A stretch of DNA of 64,000 nucleotides from Treponema sp. (GTDB lineage: Bacteria > Spirochaetota > Spirochaetia > Treponematales > Treponemataceae). Of this stretch, positions 1 to 8,336 are shown piece by piece. Position 1 is the first letter of the stretch. Every line of letters starts with the position of its first letter. The stretch lies in NCBI GenBank assembly GCA_004554075.1, contig SFOB01000004.1, positions 1 to 64,000 on the forward strand, written 5' to 3'. Made by a program: the position numbers and the translations under genes. Under the pieces are notes generated by a model, which searched no databases, was not told the DNA's origin, and saw only the letters and a list, made by a program, of their open reading frames with translations.

Positions 1-36
1 ATGGTCAACGGTGTAGGCTGTAACCGTTATATCTGC

Positions 37-81
37 CACCTCGCACGCTTGCCCACTTGTTAGTGGGCGCTTTTCGAGGTG
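37..81. repeat. nested stem-loop near the window edge
   Basis: Two nested inverted repeats are visible. The outer arms are CACCTCG (37-43) and CGAGGTG (75-81); the inner arms are GCCCAC (51-56) and GTGGGC (63-68). The sequence just before the ATPase gene reads open in frame 1 from 64 to a stop at 139-141, ending in an Asp/Lys/Ala-rich tail. That could be the 3' end of a small upstream gene interrupted by this hairpin (a TAG falls at 61-63). HMA-type ATPases are often preceded by a small DUF6110-like protein, but this identification is only a guess. Confidence 0.3.
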
Positions 82-153
82 CTTTGTAGGGTCATTGCCG
101 AGGATGTAAAGGCCGAGCAGGATGCAAAGGCTAACGCATAAGCGGGGCATTTT

Positions 154-2301
154 ATGGATTTTACAGTAAAGCATTCTCTGCCAGGGCGGATCCGAATCCG
201 CTATGATAAATCAAAAATTTCTAAGCGACAGGCTGCCCTTGCCCACAGTCTGCTTTCTGTTCAGGAAGGAATGACAGATGTTTCTGTGAACTACACAACT
301 GCTTCCTTCCTCATTTATTACGATACAAAACAATTATCTGAAAATCATATCCGTGCCTATTTCATGGCGCTTTCAGACAAATATTTGAAAAATCAGGAAA
401 TGCTGGAGGCTGTTGAAGAGCCACAGGAAGAAGAAAGCCTTCTTTTTGACCTTGCCTGTATGACAGCCTGGCATTATTTTAAGCAGATTTTGCCCCTGCC
501 GGTAAGACTTGCTTTACGAGTCTGGTCGCTCGGTCCACGAATTTTGAAAGGTGTAGAACAGGTAGCAAGTGGCAACGTCTTTAAATCTGAAGTGCTTGAT
601 GCTGCAGCTATTTCCATGGCACTTATTACCGGAGATACAAAGACTGCTTCAAATATCAATTTCCTGCTGAACATCGGGGATACAATCGAAGAGTTTACAA
701 AAAAGAAATCTTATTCAGACCTTGCAAATCGCCTGCTTTCACAAAATGATCAGGTGCAGCTGGTTACTAAAAATGAAAAAGGTGAGACTGTGGAAAAGAC
801 AGTTCCGCTTTCATTTGTGAAAAAAGGTGATTTGGTCGCCGTTCGTACTGGCAGTATAATTCCTGTAGATGGTGAAGTTATCCGCGGGGAAGGGCTTGTA
901 AATCAGGCTTCAATTACAGGCGAACCTCTTGCTGTAGAAAAGAGGGAAGGGGCTTCTGTTTTTGCCGGCACTGTGGTTCAGGAAGGTGAGCTTTTTATTG
1001 AAGTTCGTGCAACTGGAAGCCAGACAAAGGTTCAGAATATTCTGACGATGATAGATAATTCGCAGGCACTCAAGGTTTCGTCCCAGGTTCGCTCTGAGCA
1101 TCTGGCCGATTCTCTTGTGAAATATAACTTCCTGCTTTCACTTGCAGTTTTTCTTGCAACAGGCAATATGACAAAAGTGATGGCAACTCTGATGGTAGAC
1201 TATTCCTGTGCCATGAAGCTGGCATCTCCAATCGCAGTCTTGAGCGCAATGAAGGAAGCGGCCGAAAATGGAATAATCGTAAAAGGCGGAAAGTTCCTGG
1301 AAGAAGCTTCCCTTGCAGATACTGTTGTTTTTGATAAGACTGGAACTTTGACAGCGGCTACTCCTCAACTGTCCCGGATAATGGCTTTTGGCGGTCAGGA
1401 AGAAAATGAAGTACTTGCGACTGCGGCCTGCCTGGAGGAGCACTTTGCTCATCCTATTGCGACGGCGGTTGTACATGCGGCAAGCGAGCGAGGTTTGCTG
1501 CATCCGGAAGAGCATGCAAAGGTTGAATACATTGTGGCTCACGGAATTGCAACAAAATTACATGATAAGAAACTAACTATCGGTAGCAGGCATTTTATTT
1601 TTGATGATGAAAAAGTAAAAAAGCCGGCAGGGCTGGAAAATATCCAGAAAGAAGCAATAGAAAACGGCGAATCACTTTTGTATCTTGCAGAAGAAAAAGA
1701 GTTGATTGGAATATTTGCAATCAATGATCCTGTAAGAAAAAATGCTCCTGCAATCATCAAAAGGCTCCATCAAAGCGGAGTTCGTAACTGCGTAATGATT
1801 ACCGGTGATGACGAAGGCGCTGCCCGCAATGCTGCAAAAATCACAAAGATTGATAATTATATTTCGCGGGCTCTTCCGGAAGATAAATTCAAATATATAG
1901 AAGAACAAAAGCGTCTTGGTCACAAAGTAATTATGATTGGTGATGGAATAAATGACGCTCCAGCTCTAGCCGCTGCCGACACTGGAATTGCAATGGGCGA
2001 CTGTGCAGATATTACTGGCGAAACAGCAGATATAATTCTTTCTGCCGAAGACGGTTTGGAAGGTTTATATAAAACACGTCTGCTTGGTACAAGACTCATC
2101 GAAAAAATCGATACGAATAACCGAGGCATAGTTGCGGTAAACACAAGTTTTATGCTGCTTGGGCTTCTCGGAATTATCTCGCCTTCTATGGCGGCAATCC
2201 TACATAATGCTTCGACAATTGTTTTTAGCGTAAATGCAATGAAGCCGGTGCTGCCAGTGCTGCCGGTGGTTGAGCCTGTCGAAACCACCATTTTAGGATA
2301 G
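154..2301 (+). CDS. P1B-type heavy-metal-translocating P-type ATPase
   Basis: Probable ATP-driven metal exporter in the cytoplasmic membrane. The first 70 or so residues form an HMA-like domain (LPGRIRIRY) without a CxxC pair. The actuator TGE lies in SITGEPLAVEK, the phosphorylated Asp is in DKTGTLT (about residue 394), HP is in FAHPIAT, and the hinge is GDGINDAPAL (about 596). The membrane metal motif is YSCAM (Cys about 352) rather than CPC or SPC, so this is not a standard Cu, Zn or Cd pump; such variants include Mn/Zn-type pumps, but the substrate is unknown here. The last 17 or so residues (VLPVLPVVEPVETTILG) come from a palindromic repeat and look non-native. The next gene follows after 3 bases. 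Confidence 0.9.
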   Translation: MDFTVKHSLPGRIRIRYDKSKISKRQAALAHSLLSVQEGMTDVSVNYTTASFLIYYDTKQLSENHIRAYFMALSDKYLKNQEMLEAVEEPQEEESLLFDLACMTAWHYFKQILPLPVRLALRVWSLGPRILKGVEQVASGNVFKSEVLDAAAISMALITGDTKTASNINFLLNIGDTIEEFTKKKSYSDLANRLLSQNDQVQLVTKNEKGETVEKTVPLSFVKKGDLVAVRTGSIIPVDGEVIRGEGLVNQASITGEPLAVEKREGASVFAGTVVQEGELFIEVRATGSQTKVQNILTMIDNSQALKVSSQVRSEHLADSLVKYNFLLSLAVFLATGNMTKVMATLMVDYSCAMKLASPIAVLSAMKEAAENGIIVKGGKFLEEASLADTVVFDKTGTLTAATPQLSRIMAFGGQEENEVLATAACLEEHFAHPIATAVVHAASERGLLHPEEHAKVEYIVAHGIATKLHDKKLTIGSRHFIFDDEKVKKPAGLENIQKEAIENGESLLYLAEEKELIGIFAINDPVRKNAPAIIKRLHQSGVRNCVMITGDDEGAARNAAKITKIDNYISRALPEDKFKYIEEQKRLGHKVIMIGDGINDAPALAAADTGIAMGDCADITGETADIILSAEDGLEGLYKTRLLGTRLIEKIDTNNRGIVAVNTSFMLLGLLGIISPSMAAILHNASTIVFSVNAMKPVLPVLPVVEPVETTILG
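2265..2289. repeat. palindromic repeat at 3' end of ATPase gene
   Basis: Arms GGTGGTT and AACCACC flank a short loop containing GAGCCTGTCG. I recognise the core as a dispersed repeat that occurs in many bacterial genomes. Here it is translated as the C-terminal VVEPVETT of the P-type ATPase. Confidence 0.6.
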
Positions 2302-2304
2302 ACT

Positions 2305-2619
2305 ATGGAATATCGTTATTTTCCCGGTCGCCTGCGTTTCCGCGACCCCATACTTCGAGATCAGGACATCAGAAATGCTGCCCTCGAAGTTGTACGCATA
2401 ATCTGTCCTCAGGCAGAAATCACTTATAAAGAAAGTACGGCAAGCATTCTGGCAATCTATCCGGAAAATGCTTTAAATCCAGATAACCTCAAGCCGCTTC
2501 TTCCTCTTCTTCTAAAAATAGAACCCAAAATCCGCTTTTATACACCAAAGAAAAAAGCTGATATTCTTGCTGGAATTGCAGAAATAAAATTACAAGTTGA
2601 AAAAATAAAAAATCAATAA
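2305..2619 (+). CDS. HMA_2-like domain protein, partner of the P-type ATPase
   Basis: A 104-residue protein whose start (YFPGRLRFRDP) matches the N-terminus of the preceding ATPase (LPGRIRIRYDK). It appears to be a free-standing copy of the HMA-like domain. There is no CxxC metal-binding pair, no signal peptide and no membrane segment, so it is probably cytoplasmic. It starts 3 bases after the ATPase stop and is presumably co-transcribed and translationally coupled. A role as chaperone or regulatory subunit is inferred from position only. Confidence 0.65.
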   Translation: MEYRYFPGRLRFRDPILRDQDIRNAALEVVRIICPQAEITYKESTASILAIYPENALNPDNLKPLLPLLLKIEPKIRFYTPKKKADILAGIAEIKLQVEKIKNQ

Positions 2620-2632
2620 AAGGAAGAAAACA

Positions 2633-2758
2633 ATGAGTAAAACAATTTGGGACAGATTTGCACCAATTTATTCTCTGGCAATGAAGTCACAGAAAAATAT
2701 TTATGATTATATGTATAAGCACATTGCCGATGCCAGCGAAGTTGTTCTATTGTTATAT
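2633..2758 (+). pseudogene. 5' fragment of a class I SAM-dependent methyltransferase
   Basis: A good ribosome site (AAAGGAAG) precedes an ATG that opens MSKTIWDRFAPIYSLAM. This resembles the first 35-40 residues of class I methyltransferases. The glycine-rich SAM-binding motif that should follow is absent; the reading frame runs instead into a signal peptide beginning MSNKIFKRT. I read this as a methyltransferase gene truncated by a junction near 2740-2758. A genuine 235-residue fusion is possible but unlikely, because the signal peptide would be internal. Confidence 0.55.
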
Positions 2759-2767
2759 ATGTCTAAC
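2752..2767. promoter_or_regulatory. GTTA-N8-TAAC palindrome overlapping a start codon
   Basis: GTTATATATGTCTAAC has the same arms and spacing as the recurrent operator of this window. It covers the likely ATG (2759) of the next gene. Binding here could block both transcription and translation initiation, or the match may be fortuitous. Confidence 0.4.
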
Positions 2768-3340
2768 AAGATATTTAAAAGAACAGTTCTTGCTGTAATC
2801 ATATTCTGTTCACTTTCGTTTTCTTATGCAAAAGAAAACTCGACCAATGATTTATCGTTTGGAACTTTTGCCCTTATTCAAAGCAGAAAAAGCGGCGGTG
2901 GAATTAATTTTTCATTTCCTATTTATTCATCTCAAACCGGATTTTTTATTCGGGATGAAATTTCCGCTTCTTTATACTTAGCAAATGATTTTGGAACTGA
3001 TGGAATGTTAATCTCATTTGGAGATAAGCTTCACTTTGGAAAAATCATAAAAATAAGTGATTTCTCATTTAGAACTTATGGTTATATGAAATGTGAGATA
3101 GGTACAAGCAAAGATTGTAACTATCAGTTTTTCTCTGCACCGTTGATTCTGGAATTAGGCGGAGCCGGCGGTTTTGAATTCCTGTTTTTGCAAAATAAAG
3201 GCTTTTTTGTAGAATTTGGTGGAGGTGCAGCAATCGCGAGTTTTGGTGTGAAATCAAATATAGATAAATTTCAGATTGCAAATGGCAATTTCTGCGGCGG
3301 TTATGTTTGTATAACAACGGGAATGAAACATTATTTCTAA
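2759..3340 (+). CDS. small exported outer-membrane-like protein
   Basis: Starting at the internal ATG, the product is about 193 residues with a clear signal peptide (basic MSNKIFKR, hydrophobic core, SYA before KEN). The mature part is rich in alternating aromatic and Gly residues and ends in HYF. A C-terminal Phe is typical of beta-barrels inserted by the BAM machinery. I do not recognise the family. The reading frame is open upstream into the methyltransferase fragment, so an automated call may start at 2633. The next gene, also exported, follows after 10 bases. Confidence 0.6.
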   Translation: MSNKIFKRTVLAVIIFCSLSFSYAKENSTNDLSFGTFALIQSRKSGGGINFSFPIYSSQTGFFIRDEISASLYLANDFGTDGMLISFGDKLHFGKIIKISDFSFRTYGYMKCEIGTSKDCNYQFFSAPLILELGGAGGFEFLFLQNKGFFVEFGGGAAIASFGVKSNIDKFQIANGNFCGGYVCITTGMKHYF

Positions 3341-3350
3341 GGGAGTAAAA

Positions 3351-3761
3351 ATGTCCTTAAAGAAACAATTCTTATTTTCATTATTAATTTATATTTTTGT
3401 AGCATTCGCATTTTCTCAACCAGTAGCTGTTCGACAGTTATCTACACTTAGTGTTCTTGGTTCAAAATCAGAATCTGAAATTCAATTTACAATAAATGAG
3501 AATGAAGGTGATTCAAAAACTATTACAATCCTGCCATTTTCCTATAAAGATAAAACTGTGGATCAATTTTCATTCAGTATTAAGAAAAAACAGGATGGAA
3601 GTTTCTATGCTAAAAATATTTCTGTTATAGCAAATGATGGCAAACAAATTACAATTTTAGAAGCTGAATTAATATTTAATTCAGAGCCTGAACTTAGAAT
3701 TAAATATAAACCTGGAAAAATGCCATTTCCAATTACCTTAATGAAGAGCGAGAAAAAATGA
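3351..3761 (+). CDS. exported protein of unknown function
   Basis: A 136-residue protein preceded by the ribosome site AAGGGAG. The N-terminus is a signal peptide (MSLKKQFLFSLLIYIFVAFAFS, cleavage near FSQ). The remainder is polar, Ser/Thr/Lys-rich and predicted to be beta-rich, with no cysteine and no recognisable motif. It probably acts in the periplasm or at the surface. Together with the preceding barrel-like gene it forms a two-gene exported unit. Confidence 0.55.
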   Translation: MSLKKQFLFSLLIYIFVAFAFSQPVAVRQLSTLSVLGSKSESEIQFTINENEGDSKTITILPFSYKDKTVDQFSFSIKKKQDGSFYAKNISVIANDGKQITILEAELIFNSEPELRIKYKPGKMPFPITLMKSEKK

Positions 3762-3762
3762 T

Positions 3763-4602
3763 ATGAAAAAATATCATATTGAAAAAAATACTGTTCAGGA
3801 AACATTGATAATTCCGTTGTTTGCTCGAAAAGTTTGTTCAGAAAAATTTCCACAGCTTTTTAATGATCAAGAAGCTGTTCGTATTTGTGGAATGCTTGAT
3901 TATGATTTTGCCGCGAGGGCAAAAAAGATGAATAGCTCGGTCGGGCTTTTTGGTGCGCTTGAAGTGGCACAGAGGCAATATGACTTGGCTTGGGAAGTTC
4001 GTGACTATCTGACAAATCATCCAAACGCTTCTGTTGTAAACCTGGGTTGCGGTCTTGATGACACCTTTAGAAAATGTGACAACGAAAAATGCCATGGTTT
4101 CAACATTGACATGCCAGATGTTATCAAAGTAAGAAACGAACTTTTGCCGGAAGGTGTGCGAGAAGAAAGCCTTCCGTGTGATTTGAATGATTTTTCCTGG
4201 ATGGATAAAATTGCCGAATCAAATGATGTTAAAAACGGTGCAGTATTTTTTGCTTCCGGCGTATTCTATTATTTCAAAACAGAAGAAGTAAAAAAACTTG
4301 TCTGTAAAATGGCTGAAAAGTTTCCAGGCAGTGTCCTTGTGTTTGACATCTGTAATCAGCGTGGTGCAAAACTCATGACAAAAACCTGGCTCAAGGAAGC
4401 CGGAATAAAAGATGTCAGTGCGTTCTTTTCTCTGGAAGATGAAGACATTCTCTTTACATGGTCGTCTTTCAAAACAATCAGCTCTAGAAGCTACATGCGC
4501 GGCTATCGTGATATTTACAAAGAAGTAAGTTTTTTCCACAAACTCATGATAAAATTCTGCGAAAAATCCGTAAGAATGAGAATTGTGAAAATTTGTTTTT
4601 GA
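3763..4602 (+). CDS. LCM-family class I SAM-dependent methyltransferase
   Basis: A 279-residue cytoplasmic protein resembling the leucine carboxyl methyltransferase (LCM) family, which in bacteria methylates small-molecule carboxyl or hydroxyl groups. The SAM-binding motif is VVNLGCGLDD (about residue 92-101), the acidic ribose-contacting strand is GFNIDMPDV, and a later FASGVFYYF matches the family's motif IV region. It starts one base after the previous stop. The substrate is not predictable from sequence. Confidence 0.75.
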   Translation: MKKYHIEKNTVQETLIIPLFARKVCSEKFPQLFNDQEAVRICGMLDYDFAARAKKMNSSVGLFGALEVAQRQYDLAWEVRDYLTNHPNASVVNLGCGLDDTFRKCDNEKCHGFNIDMPDVIKVRNELLPEGVREESLPCDLNDFSWMDKIAESNDVKNGAVFFASGVFYYFKTEEVKKLVCKMAEKFPGSVLVFDICNQRGAKLMTKTWLKEAGIKDVSAFFSLEDEDILFTWSSFKTISSRSYMRGYRDIYKEVSFFHKLMIKFCEKSVRMRIVKICF

Positions 4603-4634
4603 CAGTAGAGACATAATTTAATGGAGGTGTAACT

Positions 4635-5291
4635 ATGTACGAGGCGTTTGCAATAACTGGAATTGTCGGCTCAATAATATGTGCTGTAGGTGATTACTTT
4701 TTGTACCGTTGTCAGGGAACAGACAGCGTTCGAATCGGGGAAGCAAAGAAGATTGAAAGTAATTGGGAAAAAGCTCCCACTAGTGATTTTATAATCAGCG
4801 GTGCACTGGCAAGTATTTCAATTCCGCTTTATTATCTGGGTTTTGTTGCTTTTGCTCATCAGATTGCTATTCAGAATAGAGCCATGGGAATTGCTTATTT
4901 TATTGTTCTATCAATAGGTGCGATGGGAGGTGTGGCTTTTCATTTAAATGCCTGTTTTATGCCGCTGATTTATAAGTCAATTATGAAAAATAATGGCAGC
5001 CTTAAGATGGTGGAAGATCTTTATTCCATTATGAGTAAGGCTACTGGTGTATCTGCTTTTCTGACATATTTAATTCTTGTTTTTGTTAATTCAATCTGGG
5101 TATGGATTGTTATCTTTACTGGAATTGTCGCAGTTCCAAAAGTTATGTGTCTGCTTACGCCGCTGGTATTTCTTGTTACAGGTATTTTGCTTTCAAAGTT
5201 CAGTAAGATTTTTCATACATTCCCGCTTGCTGTAACAAATACGCTTGGAATTGGTGGAATTGCGGTAACCGCTTTAATCAGCATGATGTGA
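4635..5291 (+). CDS. polytopic membrane protein, unknown function
   Basis: A 218-residue integral membrane protein with about six hydrophobic segments, preceded by ATGGAGGTG. An N-terminal segment (AITGIVGSIICAVGDYFLY) is followed by a short hydrophilic loop, then hydrophobic blocks to the C-terminus. No transporter signature or catalytic motif was recognised; it may belong to a DUF6796-like family. It heads a tightly packed run of hydrolase genes ending at 8248. Confidence 0.5.
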   Translation: MYEAFAITGIVGSIICAVGDYFLYRCQGTDSVRIGEAKKIESNWEKAPTSDFIISGALASISIPLYYLGFVAFAHQIAIQNRAMGIAYFIVLSIGAMGGVAFHLNACFMPLIYKSIMKNNGSLKMVEDLYSIMSKATGVSAFLTYLILVFVNSIWVWIVIFTGIVAVPKVMCLLTPLVFLVTGILLSKFSKIFHTFPLAVTNTLGIGGIAVTALISMM

Positions 5292-5309
5292 ATTTAAGGG
5301 CAGGTGAAT

Positions 5310-6164
5310 ATGATAAAGAAGACTTTCAAGTATCTTCAAAATGGATTCGAGGGCGTTTTATATAATCCCGGAAATGATGATGACAGACTCCTTATTGTTA
5401 TTCAGGGACTAAAGGGGCTTGAATTACCGGAAAAATATGCAAGGCTCTTTTCAGAACACGGGTATTCTACTCTTGCCATGTCTTATTATGGTGGCGAGGG
5501 TCAAAAGAAAAACATGAGGGCAATACCGCTTGAACAGTTTCAATCAGCCTGCGACGAGATGAAAAAACTCGGATATAAACGAATTGGTATTTATGGTAAT
5601 TCAAAAGGCGCTGGTATGGCTCTTCTTGCGGCAAGTGTAGTACCTGATATAAGTCTTGTTATTGCTGCTTCTTCTTTTGGACATATAATGCAGGGAACTG
5701 GGAAGCCATCCGAAGATCCTTGTAAAGCAATGGTTTCGTTCAGAGGTACTGATTTTCCGTATGTAGAAAAGGGCAGATTAATGTCTGATTTTATTAAGAG
5801 GTGTATCAGAGAACATAAGGTCAGACTTTTATACTTCTTTGATGAATGGGATAGAAAAGGAACAGAAGAAAATGAGATTCCTGTTGAGAAAATAAATGGT
5901 GATATACTGTTTTTAACTTCCACACATGATGAATCTGTTCCTGCTAAAAGAGATGCTGAGTTGCTCTGTAAAAGACTTGAAAGAATGCATTTCAAACACA
6001 ATTACAGACATATTAATTCAGAAACAGGAAGTCACAATCTGGGGTATTTCCCTGTGAATAATAATATGCTGCCGAGAGAAAAGAAGCATCCAGAGGAATG
6101 TGAAAAAGCAAGAGAAGATACTCTTAAAATAATATTAAAAACTTTAGAATCATGGAGCGCCTGA
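5310..6164 (+). CDS. alpha/beta hydrolase, acyl-CoA thioester hydrolase/BAAT C-terminal-like
   Basis: About 284 residues with an alpha/beta hydrolase fold. The nucleophile elbow is GIYGNSKGAG (Ser about 96), a probable catalytic Asp is in LTSTHDESVPA, and a His lies in SETGSHNLG. These match the C-terminal domain of bile acid-CoA:amino acid N-acyltransferase and acyl-CoA thioesterases. The AGG at 5302-5304 suits the ATG at 5310; a GTG at 5304 is a less likely start. It has a paralogue at 6831-7757, with an ATC-hydrolase-like gene between them. Confidence 0.7.
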   Translation: MIKKTFKYLQNGFEGVLYNPGNDDDRLLIVIQGLKGLELPEKYARLFSEHGYSTLAMSYYGGEGQKKNMRAIPLEQFQSACDEMKKLGYKRIGIYGNSKGAGMALLAASVVPDISLVIAASSFGHIMQGTGKPSEDPCKAMVSFRGTDFPYVEKGRLMSDFIKRCIREHKVRLLYFFDEWDRKGTEENEIPVEKINGDILFLTSTHDESVPAKRDAELLCKRLERMHFKHNYRHINSETGSHNLGYFPVNNNMLPREKKHPEECEKAREDTLKIILKTLESWSA

Positions 6165-6167
6165 ATT

Positions 6168-6824
6168 ATGGAAAAGTTCATATTTCGTCATATAAAAAAA
6201 TATGTGAAAAAACATTTTTCGTTGGAATACAAAGAAATCTGCAGACGACAAAAAGAAATCTTTCCAAAAATGATGGCAAATGCACCTGACCTTGGTGGAA
6301 AAGATAATTCTCTTGCAGGCAATCTTACTATGTTTATTATTTTTCTGTCGTTTTATGAAGCTACAGATCATCGTCTGGACGGAAACGCGATAGATGAACT
6401 TTTGATTGAGGTATATAACTCTGTAAGATTTTTAAGTCCGCTTATGAACATAAATCACAAACGTATCTTAAATCCTCTTCGAAAATATCTTTACAAAAGT
6501 TATAAAGAATACGCAGACAATGTAAGAAAAAATCAGGCAGAAGGAAAATGGCTTGACACCTGGGGAATGCGTGTGAATCCGAATAATACAGATGAAGGAT
6601 TTGCTTTTACCCTTGTTGGCTGTCCGCTTGTTCAGTATGCAAAAAAATACGGCTACATGGAAGTAATGCCGCATATGTGCAAGCTTGATCATCAATATGC
6701 AAAGCTCATGCACGCAAAATTAATCCGCACTCATACAGTTGCAACAGGGGCAGATTCCTGTGATTACTGGTACGTGCCGGATAAAAGCGAAACCGCAATT
6801 AATTATACAGGAGTGATTATTTAA
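6168..6824 (+). CDS. L-2-amino-thiazoline-4-carboxylic acid (ATC) hydrolase family protein
   Basis: A 218-residue cytoplasmic protein resembling the ATC-hydrolase family, whose founding members open a thiazoline ring during cysteine formation. The C-terminal ADSCDYWYVPD fits the family's conserved Cys-Asp motif near the end. It starts 3 bases after the stop of the upstream hydrolase and lies between two paralogous alpha/beta hydrolases. Many members of this family are not true ATC hydrolases, so the reaction is uncertain. Confidence 0.65.
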   Translation: MEKFIFRHIKKYVKKHFSLEYKEICRRQKEIFPKMMANAPDLGGKDNSLAGNLTMFIIFLSFYEATDHRLDGNAIDELLIEVYNSVRFLSPLMNINHKRILNPLRKYLYKSYKEYADNVRKNQAEGKWLDTWGMRVNPNNTDEGFAFTLVGCPLVQYAKKYGYMEVMPHMCKLDHQYAKLMHAKLIRTHTVATGADSCDYWYVPDKSETAINYTGVII

Positions 6825-6830
6825 TTATAT

Positions 6831-7757
6831 ATGACAGGAATATGTGAAATTGAACGATGTACTTTAGAAAAAAACGGATTTGTAGGCCTGTATTTCCCGG
6901 GAACAAAATCTCTGGAAAAAGCAATCATTGCAGCGGGCGGTGCAAGCTGCAATGAAAAGACAAGTGTTTCTATGTGTCGTTTTTTACGCAATGCAGGCTA
7001 CAACGTTCTTGTCCTTGGCTTTTATATGTGGAAGGGTCTTTCAAAAAATCTTGTTTCTGTTCCGGTTGATTATGTTGAGAAAGCTGTCAGATGGCTGAAA
7101 GATGAAAAAGGAATAAAGGGGATTGCTATGACGTCGGCCTCTACCGGTGCGGGCTACACTCTTCTTGCAGCTTCTTTAATTCCTGAAATGAATTGTGTCA
7201 TTCCAATTGTCCCTTTTGATTATGTGATGGAAGGCACGACAAACAATTTTAAGCGATTAGGCAAATCAGTTTATACCTGGCATGGAGAAGATATACCATA
7301 TTCACCATGGTCTTTAATTGAAGAAGGTTTGCCGCATGTTTTTATGGGTGCTATGAAAGATAAGCGGTATGGTCTTAAGAGATTTATGCGTTACGGATAC
7401 GATCATAATCCGGTTACAGAGGAGTCCAGAATCAAGGTGGAAAATATGCATGCTGATGTTTTGTTTCTTGCGGCAAAAGATGATGATGCATGGCCATCAG
7501 ATCTGGCTGTTCCCCGGATGATTAAGATTCTTGAAGAAAATCATTATCCCTATCGTTATGAAGCACACATTTATGATAAAGCCAGTCATGCTCTTACAGA
7601 CGGACTCGACGAAATGACCGGTTATGCAAAATGGGCCTTGAATCACATGCTGCCCGCCGAAAAGAAATATCCAGAAGAATGTGAAGAAGCAAGGCAGGAT
7701 AGTTTTAAGAGAATAATTGATTTTATTGAAACTTGGAAATTAATGAATGGGGAATGA
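6831..7757 (+). CDS. alpha/beta hydrolase, BAAT/thioesterase C-terminal-like (paralogue)
   Basis: 308 residues, paralogous to the protein at 5310. The nucleophile elbow is TSASTGAG, the acid is in LAAKDDDAWP, and the His is in YDKASHALTDG. Both paralogues share a near-C-terminal block (MLPxEKKxPEECExAR). The gene has no good Shine-Dalgarno sequence, starting 6 bases after the previous stop, so translational coupling is likely. The next gene overlaps its stop (ATGA). Confidence 0.7.
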   Translation: MTGICEIERCTLEKNGFVGLYFPGTKSLEKAIIAAGGASCNEKTSVSMCRFLRNAGYNVLVLGFYMWKGLSKNLVSVPVDYVEKAVRWLKDEKGIKGIAMTSASTGAGYTLLAASLIPEMNCVIPIVPFDYVMEGTTNNFKRLGKSVYTWHGEDIPYSPWSLIEEGLPHVFMGAMKDKRYGLKRFMRYGYDHNPVTEESRIKVENMHADVLFLAAKDDDAWPSDLAVPRMIKILEENHYPYRYEAHIYDKASHALTDGLDEMTGYAKWALNHMLPAEKKYPEECEEARQDSFKRIIDFIETWKLMNGE

Positions 7758-8248
7758 TGATGATTTTGCTAATCGAATGTTTAATTGGAATTGTTGCCTT
7801 TACGCTGATTGTGGTTCCAATGGACTTAAAAAATCCGATTGGAGTAATAAGCGATTATCCGCCTGCAATTCGAAAAAGGTGCGAGGAACTTGGCCTTGTC
7901 GAAAAAACTGAAAAAAGATTTTCTGCAAAAGACCTTGTTCGAAAAGCTCTTGCAATAATTGTTCTGATAGTAGCTGCCGTTCTTGTAATGATTAAAATAA
8001 ATCATGCTGAAACTTTCTGGCAGGGATTTTTAAATACATTCATTGTCTGGCTTTCTATTACCTGGTTTGACGCCCTTGTTCTGGATTGTATCTGGTTTTG
8101 TCATTCAAAGAGAATGCGCATTCCTGGCACAGAGGATATGAAAGAGTATCACGATTATTTATTTCACATTAAACAGAGCTGTATAGGCACACTGCTTGGA
8201 ATTCCTTCGTGTGCTGTAGTGGGATTATTTGTTGCACTGGCGTCGTAG
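7754..8248 (+). CDS. membrane protein, unknown function
   Basis: About 164 residues with three or four hydrophobic segments: one N-terminal (ILLIECLIGIVAFTLIVV), two central and one C-terminal. A charged cytoplasmic stretch (IRKRCEELGLVEKTEKRF) follows the first. I chose the ATG that overlaps the previous stop as ATGA; two further in-frame ATG codons follow directly, and 7760 has the better spacing to GGGGA. Family not recognised. It is the last gene of the 4635-8248 run. Confidence 0.5.
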   Translation: MMMILLIECLIGIVAFTLIVVPMDLKNPIGVISDYPPAIRKRCEELGLVEKTEKRFSAKDLVRKALAIIVLIVAAVLVMIKINHAETFWQGFLNTFIVWLSITWFDALVLDCIWFCHSKRMRIPGTEDMKEYHDYLFHIKQSCIGTLLGIPSCAVVGLFVALAS

Positions 8249-8312
8249 TATTAGAATAGATAATCAGACAAAATCGGATTTGCCGGGTGGAAAAGTGATA
8301 AAATGATTTTAT

Positions 8313-8328
8313 GTTAGTTGTAGCTAAT
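8313..8328. promoter_or_regulatory. GTTA-N8-TAAT operator upstream of the DUF454 operon
   Basis: GTTAGTTGTAGCTAAT, one mismatch from the window's recurrent palindrome, 9 bases before the first possible start of the DUF454 gene. A shorter palindrome, GTTATGGCTAAC, overlaps the start region at 8349-8360. Confidence 0.55.
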
Positions 8329-8336
8329 CACAAAAT

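Noticed and set aside
1..63. Reading frame starting with ATG at base 1 and ending at TAG 61-63
   Set aside because: Only 20 codons, crossing a hairpin, no visible ribosome site in the window, and no recognisable sequence. Kept only as a possible edge of an upstream gene.
1920..2291. Long antisense frame opposite the P-type ATPase, rich in STGSTG
   Set aside because: Composition follows from the codon bias of the ATPase and the palindromic repeat; no ribosome site or homology.
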